Below, one piece after another: positions 33,205-42,246 of a stretch of 64,000 bases of DNA. This stretch comes from Burkholderia metallica (GTDB lineage Bacteria > Pseudomonadota > Gammaproteobacteria > Burkholderiales > Burkholderiaceae): the NCBI RefSeq assembly GCF_902832845.1, contig NZ_CADFDB010000002.1:310001-374000 (forward strand), given 5' to 3'. How positions within the stretch are numbered: the first letter of the stretch is position 1; each line of letters opens with the position of its first letter. A program made the translations under genes and the position numbers. The notes under the pieces are model-generated. The model ran no database searches, was not told where the DNA came from, and was given only the letters and a program-made list of their open reading frames with translations.

Positions 33205-34140
33205 TCAGCGGGCCGAACCGAGGTTGTCCTGGAAGAACGGCCCCAGCTTCGCCATCGCCTGCTCGACGCATTCGGGTTTGTCGTACAGGTCGTAGTGGCT
33301 CGCGCCGTCGACGACGAACAGGTTCTTCCGGCTCGAACGCGCGCGCTCGAACAGTTCGTAGCCGTCGCGGTACGATCCAAATGCGCCGGGCCTGCTGCCG
33401 ATGACGATCTGCAGCGGCTGGGTAAGCAGTTGCTCCGCGAGGTGAAACGCGTCGAAGCCCACCGCCGCCTGCAGGCCAGAGAAGCGCAGCTTGTTCGGCG
33501 AGCCCGGTTGCTGCCCGCGCGGCGTCGTGTAGTAGTCGACGGCTTCGACGATGTCGATGTCGTCGATCCCGGCCTGCTCGCGCAGCGCCTCCGACGCGGG
33601 AATGTAGTTGACGATCAACGGTTCGGCGCCGCGCGCCTCGGCGGTACGCTGCTTGCCGATCGCGTCGAGCGTCGCCAGCGCCGCGTCGGCCGACATATCG
33701 CCTTCGCGCATGAGGCGGCCATAATTGGCCGCGACGACGGTGCCCACCGCCTTGATCCGGCGCTCGGTCATCGCAGCGTTGACTGCATAGCCGCCGCCAC
33801 CGCAGATGCCCAGCACGCCGATGCGCTCGTCGTCCACGTATTCGAGCGTCACCAGATAATCGACCGCGCACCGGAAGTCCTCCACGCGCGACGCCGGATC
33901 TTCCAGGTAACGCGGCTCGCCGCCGCTCGCGCCCTGATGGGATGCGTCGAACGCGAGCGTCACGAAGCCGAGCGCGGCCAGCTTCTGCGCGTAGATCGAC
34001 GCGGTCTGCTCCTTGCAGCTGCTGATCGGATGCGCGCAGATGATGGCCGGATACTTCGTGCCGGCGTCGAAGTTCGGCGGGACGTACAGATCGGCAGCAA
34101 TGTCTGCCGAGCGGTTGCGGAATTTGACGGATTGCGGCAT
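33205..34140 (-). CDS. Alpha/beta hydrolase (dienelactone hydrolase/esterase-like)
   Basis: A 311-residue cytoplasmic hydrolase. The strand/oxyanion block YPAIICAHPISSCKEQT, the nucleophile elbow VLGICGGGGYAVNAA with cysteine rather than serine, and the C-terminal NLFVVDGASHYDLYDKPE with the catalytic His are visible. A Cys nucleophile in GxCxGG recalls dienelactone hydrolase-like enzymes. It is divergent from the LysR regulator at 34252, which probably controls it. A truncated relative lies at 30570-30820. Confidence 0.85.
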   Translation of the reverse strand: MPQSVKFRNRSADIAADLYVPPNFDAGTKYPAIICAHPISSCKEQTASIYAQKLAALGFVTLAFDASHQGASGGEPRYLEDPASRVEDFRCAVDYLVTLEYVDDERIGVLGICGGGGYAVNAAMTERRIKAVGTVVAANYGRLMREGDMSADAALATLDAIGKQRTAEARGAEPLIVNYIPASEALREQAGIDDIDIVEAVDYYTTPRGQQPGSPNKLRFSGLQAAVGFDAFHLAEQLLTQPLQIVIGSRPGAFGSYRDGYELFERARSSRKNLFVVDGASHYDLYDKPECVEQAMAKLGPFFQDNLGSAR

Positions 34141-34221
34141 GGCGTTGTCCTCCAGTGCGGTGGGAAATTCGAAACTGCACCAATGTTAGACGCTGGCTCG
34201 CCGAGTGATAATCCTGCAAAA

Positions 34222-34243
34222 TCTGCTTAAAGTCATAAGCAGA
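34222..34243. promoter_or_regulatory. LysR operator in the divergent promoter
   Basis: Perfect 8-bp arms tctgctta (34222-34229) and taagcaga (34236-34243) with a 6-base centre, 8 bases before the LysR start codon. The position would allow autorepression and control of the divergent hydrolase gene. Confidence 0.6.
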
Positions 34244-34251
34244 GTTTCTCA

Positions 34252-35148
34252 ATGGCCGGCAACAATCTGAAGGATCTGTCCGCGTTCGTGATGGTGGCGG
34301 AAGAGCGCAGCTTTACCCGTGCGGCGGCACGGCTCGGCGTGTCGCAGTCGGCGCTGAGCCAGACCATCCGCGGCCTCGAGGCGCGGCTCGACCTGCGGCT
34401 GTTCGCGCGCACGACGCGCAGCGTGTCGCTGACCGAGGCCGGCGAACGGCTGTTGAACCGCGTCGGCCCCGCGATGAGCGAAATCGATGCCGGCCTCGAG
34501 GAAATCGGCGAACTGATCGGCAAGCCGACCGGCGTGGTCCGGCTGACGGCCGACGAATTCGCAGTACAGAGCGTGCTGCAGCCGGCCATTGCCCGCTTCC
34601 TGCCCGATCATCCGGGCATCCGGATCGAGATCACGACCGACTACGGGCTTGCCGACATCGTCGACGGTCGTTTCGACGCCGGTGTGCGACGCGGCCGCCT
34701 CGTCGCGAAGGACATGATCGCCGTGCGGATCGGCCCCGACATTCCGATGGCCGTCGTCTGCGCGCCCGCGTATCTCGAACACCACCCAGCACCCAAGCGC
34801 CCGCCCGATCTCGTGTCGCATGCGTGCATCAACCTGCGCCTGCCGACGCATGGCGAATTCCTGCCGTGGCTTTTCACGAAGGGCGGCAACGAGCACCGCA
34901 TCAAGGTGGACGGCCCGCTGGTATACACCAGCATCGCGCCGGTGCGGGATGCGGCGCTCGCCGGCCTCGGGCTCGCGTATCTGCCCGAGGAGTACGTGCG
35001 CGCGGCCCTCGCGTCCGGGCAACTGGTCGAGGTGCTGGGCGCATGGCGCAAGACCTTCGAGGGCTACCACCTCTACTACGCGAACCGGCGGCACGCGACA
35101 TCCGCGTTCTCGCTGCTGGTCGACGCGCTGAAATACAGGAAGCCGTAA
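34252..35148 (+). CDS. LysR family transcription regulator
   Basis: A 298-residue regulator. The N-terminal winged HTH (LSAFVMVAEERSFTRAAARL, SQSALSQTIRGLEARLDLRL) is followed by a substrate-binding domain (VVRLTADEFAVQSVLQPAIA onward). It is of the CrgA/DsdC-like subgroup with the TTRSVSLTEAGERLL linker. It is divergent from the alpha/beta hydrolase with a palindromic site between them, so it most likely regulates that gene in response to its substrate or a product. Confidence 0.93.
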   Translation: MAGNNLKDLSAFVMVAEERSFTRAAARLGVSQSALSQTIRGLEARLDLRLFARTTRSVSLTEAGERLLNRVGPAMSEIDAGLEEIGELIGKPTGVVRLTADEFAVQSVLQPAIARFLPDHPGIRIEITTDYGLADIVDGRFDAGVRRGRLVAKDMIAVRIGPDIPMAVVCAPAYLEHHPAPKRPPDLVSHACINLRLPTHGEFLPWLFTKGGNEHRIKVDGPLVYTSIAPVRDAALAGLGLAYLPEEYVRAALASGQLVEVLGAWRKTFEGYHLYYANRRHATSAFSLLVDALKYRKP

Positions 35149-35163
35149 AGACGGGGGGTGCCG

Positions 35164-36096
35164 TTATTCCAGCGGCACGTCTTCGGCCGGCCGGTCCAGC
35201 AGTTGCCGGATCAGCGCGCGCGCGATCGGGCCCTGCTCGCGGCCGCGCGCAGTCGCAATATGGATGCGGCGCACGGCCCACGGCTCCGCGAGCTCCATCA
35301 CGGCGACGCGACTGAACAGTTCATGACTGACCAGGCACTCCGGCTGCACGGTCACGCCGAGGCCCGCCTGCACGAGGCTGACGGCGACGCCCGCGCTCCT
35401 GACGCCGTACCGCGGCTCGAAATCGACACCGATGCGGCGCGCCGCCGCGCGAATCGCGCCGAGCATCGCACCAACCACGATCAGGTTCTCCGACAGCAGA
35501 TCCTGTGTCGTCAGGCTCGCGCGCGCGGTGAGCGGGTGGCCCAGCGGGACGACCGCGATCAGGCGATCCTCGCGGTAAGGCGTCACGTCGACGCCGCCCA
35601 GATCGAGTTCGTGCGCGGCCGCGAATACACCGACGTCCGCATCGCCGCGCGCGACGGCCTGCACGATCTCGGCGTTCTCGAGTTCGTTCACCACCAGATC
35701 GACGAGCGGATAGTCGCGCTGGAAGTCGCCGATCTCGCGTGCGAGAAACGGCACGATGATGGAGCGCGCCGACGCGACGGAGAGTTCTCCCCGCATGCCA
35801 TCGGTAAACGACGCGATCTCGGAACGCATGTCGTCGAGGTCGTCGAAGATCCGGCGGATATAGCGGACCAGCACCTCGCCGGCCGGGCTCGGCGCAACGC
35901 CTTTCGGGTTGCGTTCCAGCAGCTTGATGCCCGCGATGTCCTCGAGGTCCTGGATGCGCTTGGTCGCGGTCGACGCGGCCACGTTCTCGCGGATGGCCGC
36001 AAGCCCGATCTGCTGCTCCTCGACCGCCGACAGGAACAGCTTCAGCGTGAACAGATCGACCTGCCGGATCAGGTGCAGGCGATTGAATGTACTCAT
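35164..36096 (-). CDS. LysR family transcription regulator (second)
   Basis: A 310-residue LysR protein. The HTH is in LFLSAVEEQQIGLAAIRENV and TATKRIQDLEDIAGIKLLER, with the linker NPKGVAPSPAGEVLVRYI. The effector domain contains LSVASARSIIVPFLAREI and LVQAGLGVTVQPECLVS. ATG 36096 was chosen for its strong GGGGAG site and because homology starts at FNRLHLIRQVDLFTLK. It reads leftward behind the two class III CoA-transferases, separated by 290 bases, and could regulate that CoA-thioester operon. It is convergent with the other LysR gene, 15 bases apart. Confidence 0.92.
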   Translation of the reverse strand: MSTFNRLHLIRQVDLFTLKLFLSAVEEQQIGLAAIRENVAASTATKRIQDLEDIAGIKLLERNPKGVAPSPAGEVLVRYIRRIFDDLDDMRSEIASFTDGMRGELSVASARSIIVPFLAREIGDFQRDYPLVDLVVNELENAEIVQAVARGDADVGVFAAAHELDLGGVDVTPYREDRLIAVVPLGHPLTARASLTTQDLLSENLIVVGAMLGAIRAAARRIGVDFEPRYGVRSAGVAVSLVQAGLGVTVQPECLVSHELFSRVAVMELAEPWAVRRIHIATARGREQGPIARALIRQLLDRPAEDVPLE

Positions 36097-36386
36097 GTCT
36101 CCCCTCATGCACGTCTTCATGACGTTGTCGGGCGCCGCAGCCGGTTGCGCGTCGCAGTCGTGCCGGGCTCGTCGCAACGGGAACGATGCGTTGCGGCGAA
36201 TGCGAGGGGCGTGAAGGACGGCGGCGTTCGAAGCCGATCCTACACCGAGATCCGTTCGAACAGTGATGCGGCGCGGCAGAACGCGGCCGGGGGCATGCAG
36301 TGCCGGCCGCGCGTGCAGGTTTCAGTGGAACGGTAGCCGCGGCGGCGCGCGGCTTCGCCAATCTTCATACCGTTGCCGCGATGCGC

Positions 36387-37535
36387 CTAGCGGCCCGTCT
36401 TGAGGAGCGCGTCGAGCAACGCATTGTCGGCGCCGATGTCGCGGGCCGCGTGCAGCGGCGGCGGGCGCTTGCCGTCGAACGACAGCGGCAGCCCGACCAG
36501 GCCGATCTCGTCGTCCGACGGTTTCTCGATGATGCCGAGCGCGTGCGTCTGCGCGTGCGCAACCACCTCCGCGGTGGTCTGAATCGGCGCGACGGGAATG
36601 CCTGCCGCCTGCAAGCGCGCCTGCCACGCCGCGCGGTTGTCCGTCGCGAGCCGCTCGCCGATCAGGCGGTCGATCTCCGCGCGATTGCGCAGGCGCGCCG
36701 CATTGGTCGCAAAGCGCTCGTCGTGCGCCCATTCTGGACGCTCCAGCGCCGCGCACAGCTTGGCGAACAGCGCGTCGTTCGCGGCGCTGACGATCAGGTG
36801 GCCGTCGGCCGTCGAATACGCGCGATGCGGGACGATGAACGCGACGCCCGATCCGTGCCGGCCGCCGGTATCGCCGTCCGCGCTGTAGTTCGCGATCGCC
36901 ACCGTCATCCAGCCGATCGCCGTTTCCAGCAGCGAGCCGTTGACGGTCGCGCCGCAGTGCTTGATCTGGCGGCGATACAGCGCCGACAGGATGCCGATCA
37001 CGGCCCACAGCCCTGCGCCGAAATCGACGATCGACACACCGGCGCGGACCGGCGCCTGCCCTTCCTCGCCGGTGATGCTCATGATCCCCGAGAACGCCTG
37101 CATCAGCGGATCGTAGCCCGGCAGCGTGTTCAGCGGCCCGAGATGGCCGAACGCGCCGATCTCGCAGTAGACCAGCTCCGGCTTGGTCACGCGCAGGCTG
37201 TCGGCATCGAGCCCATATTCGGCACTGGAGCCCGGTCTCAAGTTGTGGATGAATACGTCCGCATGCTCGGCGATCAGCCGATGCAGCGTCGCCAGCTGTG
37301 CGCGATCCTTGATGTCGATGCAGATCGCACGCTTGCCGCGATTCAGTGCGTGAAATGCGGCGCCGCTGCCCTTCCATTCGCTCGGCCCCCACCCGCGCGC
37401 CGAGTCCCCGGTCGGTCGCTCGATCTTCCACACTTCGGCGCCGAGCGATGCGAGGATTTTTCCGCTGAACGGCACCGATGCGCTATCGCTCAGTTCGACC
37501 ACGACGACCCCCGACAGTGGCAAGTCACGCAACAT
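36387..37535 (-). CDS. Class III (CaiB/BaiF) CoA-transferase
   Basis: A 382-residue CoA-transferase. It starts with LSGVVVVELSDSASVPFSGK and LGAEVWKIERPTGDSARGWG. The catalytic aspartate is in NTLPGYDPLMQAFSGIMSIT, and RAYSTADGHLIVSAAND lies in the C-terminal half. It would move CoA between carboxylates. The ATG at 37535 has an AGGAG site and follows the neighbouring CaiB/BaiF gene by 25 bases. Two adjacent but dissimilar members may be alternative transferases or subunits acting on different acids. Confidence 0.9.
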   Translation of the reverse strand: MLRDLPLSGVVVVELSDSASVPFSGKILASLGAEVWKIERPTGDSARGWGPSEWKGSGAAFHALNRGKRAICIDIKDRAQLATLHRLIAEHADVFIHNLRPGSSAEYGLDADSLRVTKPELVYCEIGAFGHLGPLNTLPGYDPLMQAFSGIMSITGEEGQAPVRAGVSIVDFGAGLWAVIGILSALYRRQIKHCGATVNGSLLETAIGWMTVAIANYSADGDTGGRHGSGVAFIVPHRAYSTADGHLIVSAANDALFAKLCAALERPEWAHDERFATNAARLRNRAEIDRLIGERLATDNRAAWQARLQAAGIPVAPIQTTAEVVAHAQTHALGIIEKPSDDEIGLVGLPLSFDGKRPPPLHAARDIGADNALLDALLKTGR

Positions 37536-37560
37536 GTCGCTTCTCCTGATTTTGTGGTGA

Positions 37561-38754
37561 CTACAATTGAGACACGCCGCCGGAACGCAGCATCCCGTCG
37601 ATTTCGGTGCGGCCGAAGCCGTATTCGGTCAGCAGCGCGACCGAATGCTCGCCCAGGCGAGGCGCCGGATGACGCAGCTCCGGCGCGCTTTCGCTCCATT
37701 GCTGCGCAATGCCCAGCGTCCTGATCCGGCCTTCGGACGGATGATCCTGCTCGGCGAAAAAGCCGACCGCCGTCATGTGCGGATCGTCGATCAGCGTTTC
37801 GGGGGTATTCATCTCGATCACCGGAATGTCCGCTTCGGTCAGCGCGTTCACCCATTCGGCCGTGGTCCGCGTTTCGAACACGCTCGCGAGGAACGCGTAC
37901 AGCTGCGCGATGTGCTCGGTGCGCCCGCCGATGTTGTTGAAGCGTGGATCGTCGGCCATCTCCGGATGCCCGGACAGCACGAAGAAACGCTGCCAGTGAT
38001 GGTCCGCATAGACGTTCACGCCGATATAGCCGTCGAGCGTGCGATACGGGCGGCGGTCGGGATTCATCATCCGCGCATAGCCCCAGTCGCCGAGCGGCGG
38101 CACGAACGTGTGCCCGTACAGATGATCGCCGAGCACGAAATGCGCGAAGGTCTCGAGCATCGGCACGAACACCTGCTGCCCGACGCCGGTCTTCTCGCGC
38201 CGGTAAAGCGCCATCGCGACCGCATTGCTGGTTGCCATGCCGACCACGCGATCGGCAATTGCAGTCGCGACGTAGGTCGGCGGCCCCGCCTTCCGGCTTT
38301 GCAGCACCGGCATCCCGACCGCGGCCTGGATCAGGTCGTCGTACGCCGGGCGTGACGCATAGGGGCCGTTCTGTCCGAAGCCGAACGCACCGCAGTAGAT
38401 GATGCGCGAATTGGACTTGCACACATCCTCGTACGCAATGCCGAGCTTCGCCATCGTGTGCGGCCGCATGCTGTACAGCAGCACGTCGGCCGATTCCGCC
38501 ATGCGCTTCAGCGCGCCGATCCCGTCCGGATGCTTGAGGTCGAGCACGAGGCTGCGCTTGTTGCGATTCAGGTGCAGAAAGATCGGGCCCATGCCCGGAT
38601 GACGGCTCGGGCCGATGTGGCGCGTCGTGTCGCCGTCGCGCGATTCGATCTTGCACACGTCGGCGCCCATGTCCGCGAGCAGCAGCGACGCATAGGGGCC
38701 CATGAAATTCGACGTCAGGTCGAGAATGCGTACGCCGTCGAGCGGTCCGGCCAT
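37561..38754 (-). CDS. Class III (CaiB/BaiF) CoA-transferase (second in operon)
   Basis: A 397-residue family III CoA-transferase. Blocks seen: LDGVRILDLTSNFMGPYASL at the N-terminus, MGADVCKIESRDGDTTRHIG, NRNKRSLVLDLKHPDG, and the catalytic Asp in RPAYDDLIQAAVGMPVLQ. It ends EIDGMLRSGGVSQL. A strong GGAGG site precedes ATG 38754. It lies in the leftward run behind DUF35 and probably activates the pathway substrate as a CoA ester. A 12-codon ORF starting at 38794 occupies part of the 105-base gap upstream and may be a scar of a deleted gene. Confidence 0.9.
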   Translation of the reverse strand: MAGPLDGVRILDLTSNFMGPYASLLLADMGADVCKIESRDGDTTRHIGPSRHPGMGPIFLHLNRNKRSLVLDLKHPDGIGALKRMAESADVLLYSMRPHTMAKLGIAYEDVCKSNSRIIYCGAFGFGQNGPYASRPAYDDLIQAAVGMPVLQSRKAGPPTYVATAIADRVVGMATSNAVAMALYRREKTGVGQQVFVPMLETFAHFVLGDHLYGHTFVPPLGDWGYARMMNPDRRPYRTLDGYIGVNVYADHHWQRFFVLSGHPEMADDPRFNNIGGRTEHIAQLYAFLASVFETRTTAEWVNALTEADIPVIEMNTPETLIDDPHMTAVGFFAEQDHPSEGRIRTLGIAQQWSESAPELRHPAPRLGEHSVALLTEYGFGRTEIDGMLRSGGVSQL

Positions 38755-38859
38755 GTCAGCCTCCGACGACGGTATGAAAATTGAAGGGCTTCACGATGTC
38801 TCCTCCGTGAGCGGGCACGCCGCGCGGGCGCCGGTGGACCGGCGCGCCGTGCGCGGCCC

Positions 38860-39279
38860 TCAGGTTTTCGACGGCACGAACACCGGCAGCTTTTGCGCGC
38901 CGCGCAGCACGAACCGGACTTCGACGTGCTGGCCGATCCGGATCGTTTCAGGCGGCGCGTCGATCTGAGCGAACAGATAGTAGCCTTCGTCCATGCGGAT
39001 GAAGCCGACCGTGTACGGAACGATCCCGGCCCACACCGGCGTCGGTCCGCGCATGATCGTGCTGTGCGAATAGATTTCGCCGCGGCCCGACGCTTCGGTC
39101 CAGTCAAGGGATTTTGCGCCGCAATGCGTGCAGAACGAGTGAGCCGGCCACACGGCTTCGTGACAGGACGTGCAGCGCTGGTACGTCAGCTTGTCGTCGG
39201 CCAGCGCGTCCCAGTAGGGTTGCGCGTCGAGCAGCCGGTAAGGCTGCGGCCAGGCGTTCGGCGAATGCGTTTCGATCAT
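38860..39279 (-). CDS. DUF35 (zinc-ribbon/OB-fold) acyl-CoA-binding partner protein
   Basis: A 139-residue protein. The rubredoxin-like zinc ribbon has four cysteines (YQRCTSCHEAVWPAHSFCTH followed by CGAKS). An OB-fold follows (GEIYSHSTIMRG, YTVGFIRMDEGYYLFAQID). DUF35 proteins partner thiolase-like enzymes, for example in the Ltp2 retro-aldolase of steroid side-chain degradation and in archaeal HMG-CoA synthesis. It lies 19 bases after the thiolase-like gene, so the two almost certainly form a complex. Confidence 0.9.
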   Translation of the reverse strand: MIETHSPNAWPQPYRLLDAQPYWDALADDKLTYQRCTSCHEAVWPAHSFCTHCGAKSLDWTEASGRGEIYSHSTIMRGPTPVWAGIVPYTVGFIRMDEGYYLFAQIDAPPETIRIGQHVEVRFVLRGAQKLPVFVPSKT

Positions 39280-39298
39280 GGAATGCTCCGGTCGGATA

Positions 39299-40510
39299 TT
39301 ACGTTGCGGACGACAGCAGCAGCACCGCGCCGGCGGCCAGCATCCCGCCCGCGCCCTGCACCAGCACGGTTTGCGGGCGGCGGGCCGGCGCGAGCCCGAG
39401 CGCCTGCCCGCGCAACTGCCGGACCGCTTCGACCATGCTGTCCATGTTGCACGAGATACCGGGCTGCCCGAACGACAGCCAGCCGCCGTTGGTGTCGGTC
39501 GGCAGGTCGCCGTCGACGCCGGTACGGCCTTCGCGATAGAGATCGATGCCGCGCCCCTTCTTCGCGAAGCCCAGGTCCTCCATCACGATCGGCCCCATGT
39601 GCGCGAAGTTCACCGAGATCTGCGCCATGTCGATGTCGGAAGGCGTCAGGCCCGACATGGTGTACGCCTGTCGCGCCGCCTCGGCCGTTGCCGTGGTCGT
39701 CAGGTTCGGCAATGCGCCGAGACTGTCGAACCTGCATTGACGCATGTTCATGCGGTCGGTCAGATATTCGTGCGTCGTGGCCGATCCGTAGCCGAGCAGG
39801 TACACCGGATCGCGTGCGTGGCGCGCGTTTTCCAGCGAGGTCACGACCAGCGCGCCTCCCGTGCCGCCGCCCCACGTCGAACACATCCAGCGCCGCAGCG
39901 GTGTCGCCACGTACGGCGACGACAGCACCGCCGCGCGATCGATCTCGCCGAACTTCGCCTTCGCCGCGTGCGGATGATGGCGTCCCCAACGCTGGTTCGC
40001 GATCGCCACATCGGCAAGATCGTCCTCGGTAATGCCGAACTCGTGAAAGTAGCGCTGCGCGGCCTGCGCATAGAGCGCCGGGATCGTGGGGCCGTACGGA
40101 ATCTCGAACTGCGGGTCCGCGTCGGCTTCCGCGCCCATCGCGACCGCGTCGACGAACAGCTCGGTCGCGTCGCTCTGCAGGCACAGCACGTACTCGGCAC
40201 GGCCGGCGGCGATCATCTGCGACGCGATCGCGAGCGTCGACGTCAGGCCCGCACCGTGCATCGTCAGCTCGCTGGTGAGCGTCACCGGCATCTGCATGTG
40301 CGAGATGAAGATGTTGCTCCACTGCGAACGCTTGTCGGCCCACGGCGAGCGTCCCGTGAACACCGCGTCGACCTGATCCTTGCGGATGCCCGCGTCGGCA
40401 AGCGCATCGAGCGTTGCCTCGGCGGCCAACTGAAGCGGGTCCTTGCGATTCGCACGTGACGCATAGGCATCGCCCATGCCGACGATCGCCGCAACCGGAC
40501 GAGGAGTCAT
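39299..40510 (-). CDS. Thiolase-fold protein lacking the catalytic cysteines (Ltp2/SCP2-like)
   Basis: A 403-residue thiolase-superfamily protein, recognisable by VAAIVGMGDAYASRANRKDP, YVATPLRRWMCSTWGGGTGG and VEAVRQLRGQALG. The canonical catalytic residues are absent: the nucleophile region reads ELTMHGAGLTSTLA with no cysteine, the usual GHPxGATG reads GQPGISCNMDS, and the C-terminal block reads QGAGGMLAAG without cysteine. Loss of these with a DUF35 partner is as in the Ltp2-type retro-aldolases, so beta-hydroxyacyl-CoA retro-aldol cleavage is more likely than thiolysis. ATG 40510 follows the MaoC gene by 11 bases. Confidence 0.82.
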   Translation of the reverse strand: MTPRPVAAIVGMGDAYASRANRKDPLQLAAEATLDALADAGIRKDQVDAVFTGRSPWADKRSQWSNIFISHMQMPVTLTSELTMHGAGLTSTLAIASQMIAAGRAEYVLCLQSDATELFVDAVAMGAEADADPQFEIPYGPTIPALYAQAAQRYFHEFGITEDDLADVAIANQRWGRHHPHAAKAKFGEIDRAAVLSSPYVATPLRRWMCSTWGGGTGGALVVTSLENARHARDPVYLLGYGSATTHEYLTDRMNMRQCRFDSLGALPNLTTTATAEAARQAYTMSGLTPSDIDMAQISVNFAHMGPIVMEDLGFAKKGRGIDLYREGRTGVDGDLPTDTNGGWLSFGQPGISCNMDSMVEAVRQLRGQALGLAPARRPQTVLVQGAGGMLAAGAVLLLSSAT

Positions 40511-40521
40511 GGCCGCGCTCC

Positions 40522-41019
40522 TCAGACCTTGAACTCGGGCTGCGCTTCGGCGATCAGCGCGTCGAGATCCGCGCGCTTGCGCAGCATCAGCAGGCTCCAT
40601 TCGCTGCGCTGCACGACTTCACCACGCTGGTTGTATGCCTGGATCAGCATCGTGCCGACGCCAAACTTGTCGTCCTTGTCCTTCTTCGCGATGACTTCGG
40701 CGCTCGCGTACACCGTGTCGCCGATCTTCACCGGATTCAGGAAACGCATCTTGTCGACGCCGTAATTCGCCTGGATCGCCGGGCCGAACTGCAGCAGGCC
40801 GGAGATCAGCGAGAACGTCAGCATGCCCTGCACGATGCGTTCGCCCCAGCGCGTTTTTTCCGCGTATTCCTTGTTCGAATGGATCTCGATCCAGTTGCCG
40901 GTGAACATGCAGAACATCACGACGTCGCTCTCGGTTACGGTGCGGCCGGGCGAACGGAATTTCTGACCGACTTCGAGCTCGTCGAGCGGAATGTTGATGC
41001 TGTTGTTGATGCCGCTCAT
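40522..41019 (-). CDS. MaoC-like (R)-enoyl-CoA hydratase
   Basis: A 165-residue hotdog-fold protein with the hydratase-2 layout: FCMFTGNWIEIHSNKEYAEK, then WGERIVQGMLTFSLISGLL. The usual catalytic Asp of the Asp-x4-His pair is Asn here, with His kept. It probably hydrates an enoyl-CoA made by the upstream acyl-CoA dehydrogenase to give the beta-hydroxyacyl-CoA cleaved by the thiolase-like/DUF35 pair. ATG 41019 has GGAGAC upstream. It lies in the middle of the leftward module. Confidence 0.87.
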   Translation of the reverse strand: MSGINNSINIPLDELEVGQKFRSPGRTVTESDVVMFCMFTGNWIEIHSNKEYAEKTRWGERIVQGMLTFSLISGLLQFGPAIQANYGVDKMRFLNPVKIGDTVYASAEVIAKKDKDDKFGVGTMLIQAYNQRGEVVQRSEWSLLMLRKRADLDALIAEAQPEFKV

Positions 41020-41103
41020 GGCGGTGTCTCCTTATTGCCTGGTTTGAGGATCCGGCGCGACGGCGGCAAGCGCGCCGGGCCGTTGGAAGATGCGTCGGCC
41101 CGG

Positions 41104-42246
41104 TTACTGGCGCATCGACTTCGCGATGATCGTGCGCTGGATCTGCGACGTACCGCCGCCGATCGTCGATTGAATGCTTTCGCGCAGGTAGCGTTCCATG
41201 TCCGCTTCCGGCAGGTTCGCGTAGCCGCCGAGAATCTGCATGCCGGCCAGCGCGCATTCCTTCAGCGTCTCCGAGCCGTACAGCTTCGCCATCGACACCT
41301 CGCGGCTGCACGGCACGTGATCGGCCGCCATCCGCGCCGCGCGATAGCAAAGCAGACGTGCCGCGTCGACCTTCGTCTGGCAGTCGGCGAGCATGTGGCG
41401 AATGACCTGGAAGTCGTACAGTTGATGGTCGAACTGAATGCGGTCGTGCGCGTAGCGCGTGGCCGTCGCCACTGCCTGTTGGGCATTGCCGGTATAAGCT
41501 GCCGCCACCGCGCAACGCTCGAGCTCGAGGTGCTCGGTGATGATCTTCCAGCCCTGCCCTTCTTCGCCCAGCAACGCATCGGCCGGCACGCGTACTTCGT
41601 CGAGGAAGATTTCGGTCGTGCCCGTCGCATGGCGCGACAGCGTCGGCAGCTTGTTGATCACCATGCCCGGCGTGTCGTTCGGAATCAGCAGCACCGACAG
41701 GCCCTTGTGCTTGTCGTCCGTGCTGGTGCGCACCAGCATCGCGATCACGGTATCCTTCGCGGCCGCGCCGCTGCACCAGAGCTTCTGGCCGCTGACGATC
41801 CAGTCGCCATTGGTGTCGCGGCGTGCACGCGTCTTCGTGTTCGCCGCATCGGAACCCGCATCGGGTTCCGAGATCGACACCGAGAAACGGATTTTGCCGT
41901 CGATGAACGGCTGTACGTATTTTTTCTTCTGCTCGGGCGTGCCGAACTTGATGATGTTCATCGCGGTAAACGTCGGCACCAGCACCGAGCACGCGAAGTC
42001 GAAGCCGAACTTGCCGAGGCCTTCTGCCATCAGCGAATAATCGAAGATGTCGCCGCCCGATCCGCCTTCTTCCTCCGGAATCAGGATCCCGAGCCAGCCC
42101 TGCTTTGCGATCTTTTCGTAGGCCTCGTACGGGTAATCGCGATTCATGTCGCACTTGCGCACGTATTCGACCGTGATCTCGTTGTCCATGAACTTGTTCA
42201 CGGTGTCGAGCCACATGGTCTGCGATTCGTCGAGAAAGTTAGCCAT
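41104..42246 (-). CDS. Acyl-CoA dehydrogenase
   Basis: A 380-residue flavoenzyme with the family blocks SVSISEPDAGSDAANTKTRA, WIVSGQKLWCSGAA, KVDAARLLCYRAARMAADHV and MQILGGYANLPEADMERYLR. It ends ESIQSTIGGGTSQIQRTII, the version with Gly at the usual MCAD catalytic-Glu position, so the base must lie elsewhere, as in other family branches. It would form an alpha,beta-double bond in an acyl-CoA and pass electrons to ETF. It heads the leftward dehydrogenase-hydratase-aldolase module. Confidence 0.9.
   Translation of the reverse strand: MANFLDESQTMWLDTVNKFMDNEITVEYVRKCDMNRDYPYEAYEKIAKQGWLGILIPEEEGGSGGDIFDYSLMAEGLGKFGFDFACSVLVPTFTAMNIIKFGTPEQKKKYVQPFIDGKIRFSVSISEPDAGSDAANTKTRARRDTNGDWIVSGQKLWCSGAAAKDTVIAMLVRTSTDDKHKGLSVLLIPNDTPGMVINKLPTLSRHATGTTEIFLDEVRVPADALLGEEGQGWKIITEHLELERCAVAAAYTGNAQQAVATATRYAHDRIQFDHQLYDFQVIRHMLADCQTKVDAARLLCYRAARMAADHVPCSREVSMAKLYGSETLKECALAGMQILGGYANLPEADMERYLRESIQSTIGGGTSQIQRTIIAKSMRQ

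Noticed and set aside
38756-38794. 12-codon ORF with GTG start and GGAG site before a CaiB/BaiF gene
   Set aside because: Too short to judge. It may be the scar of a deleted gene or a chance leader peptide.
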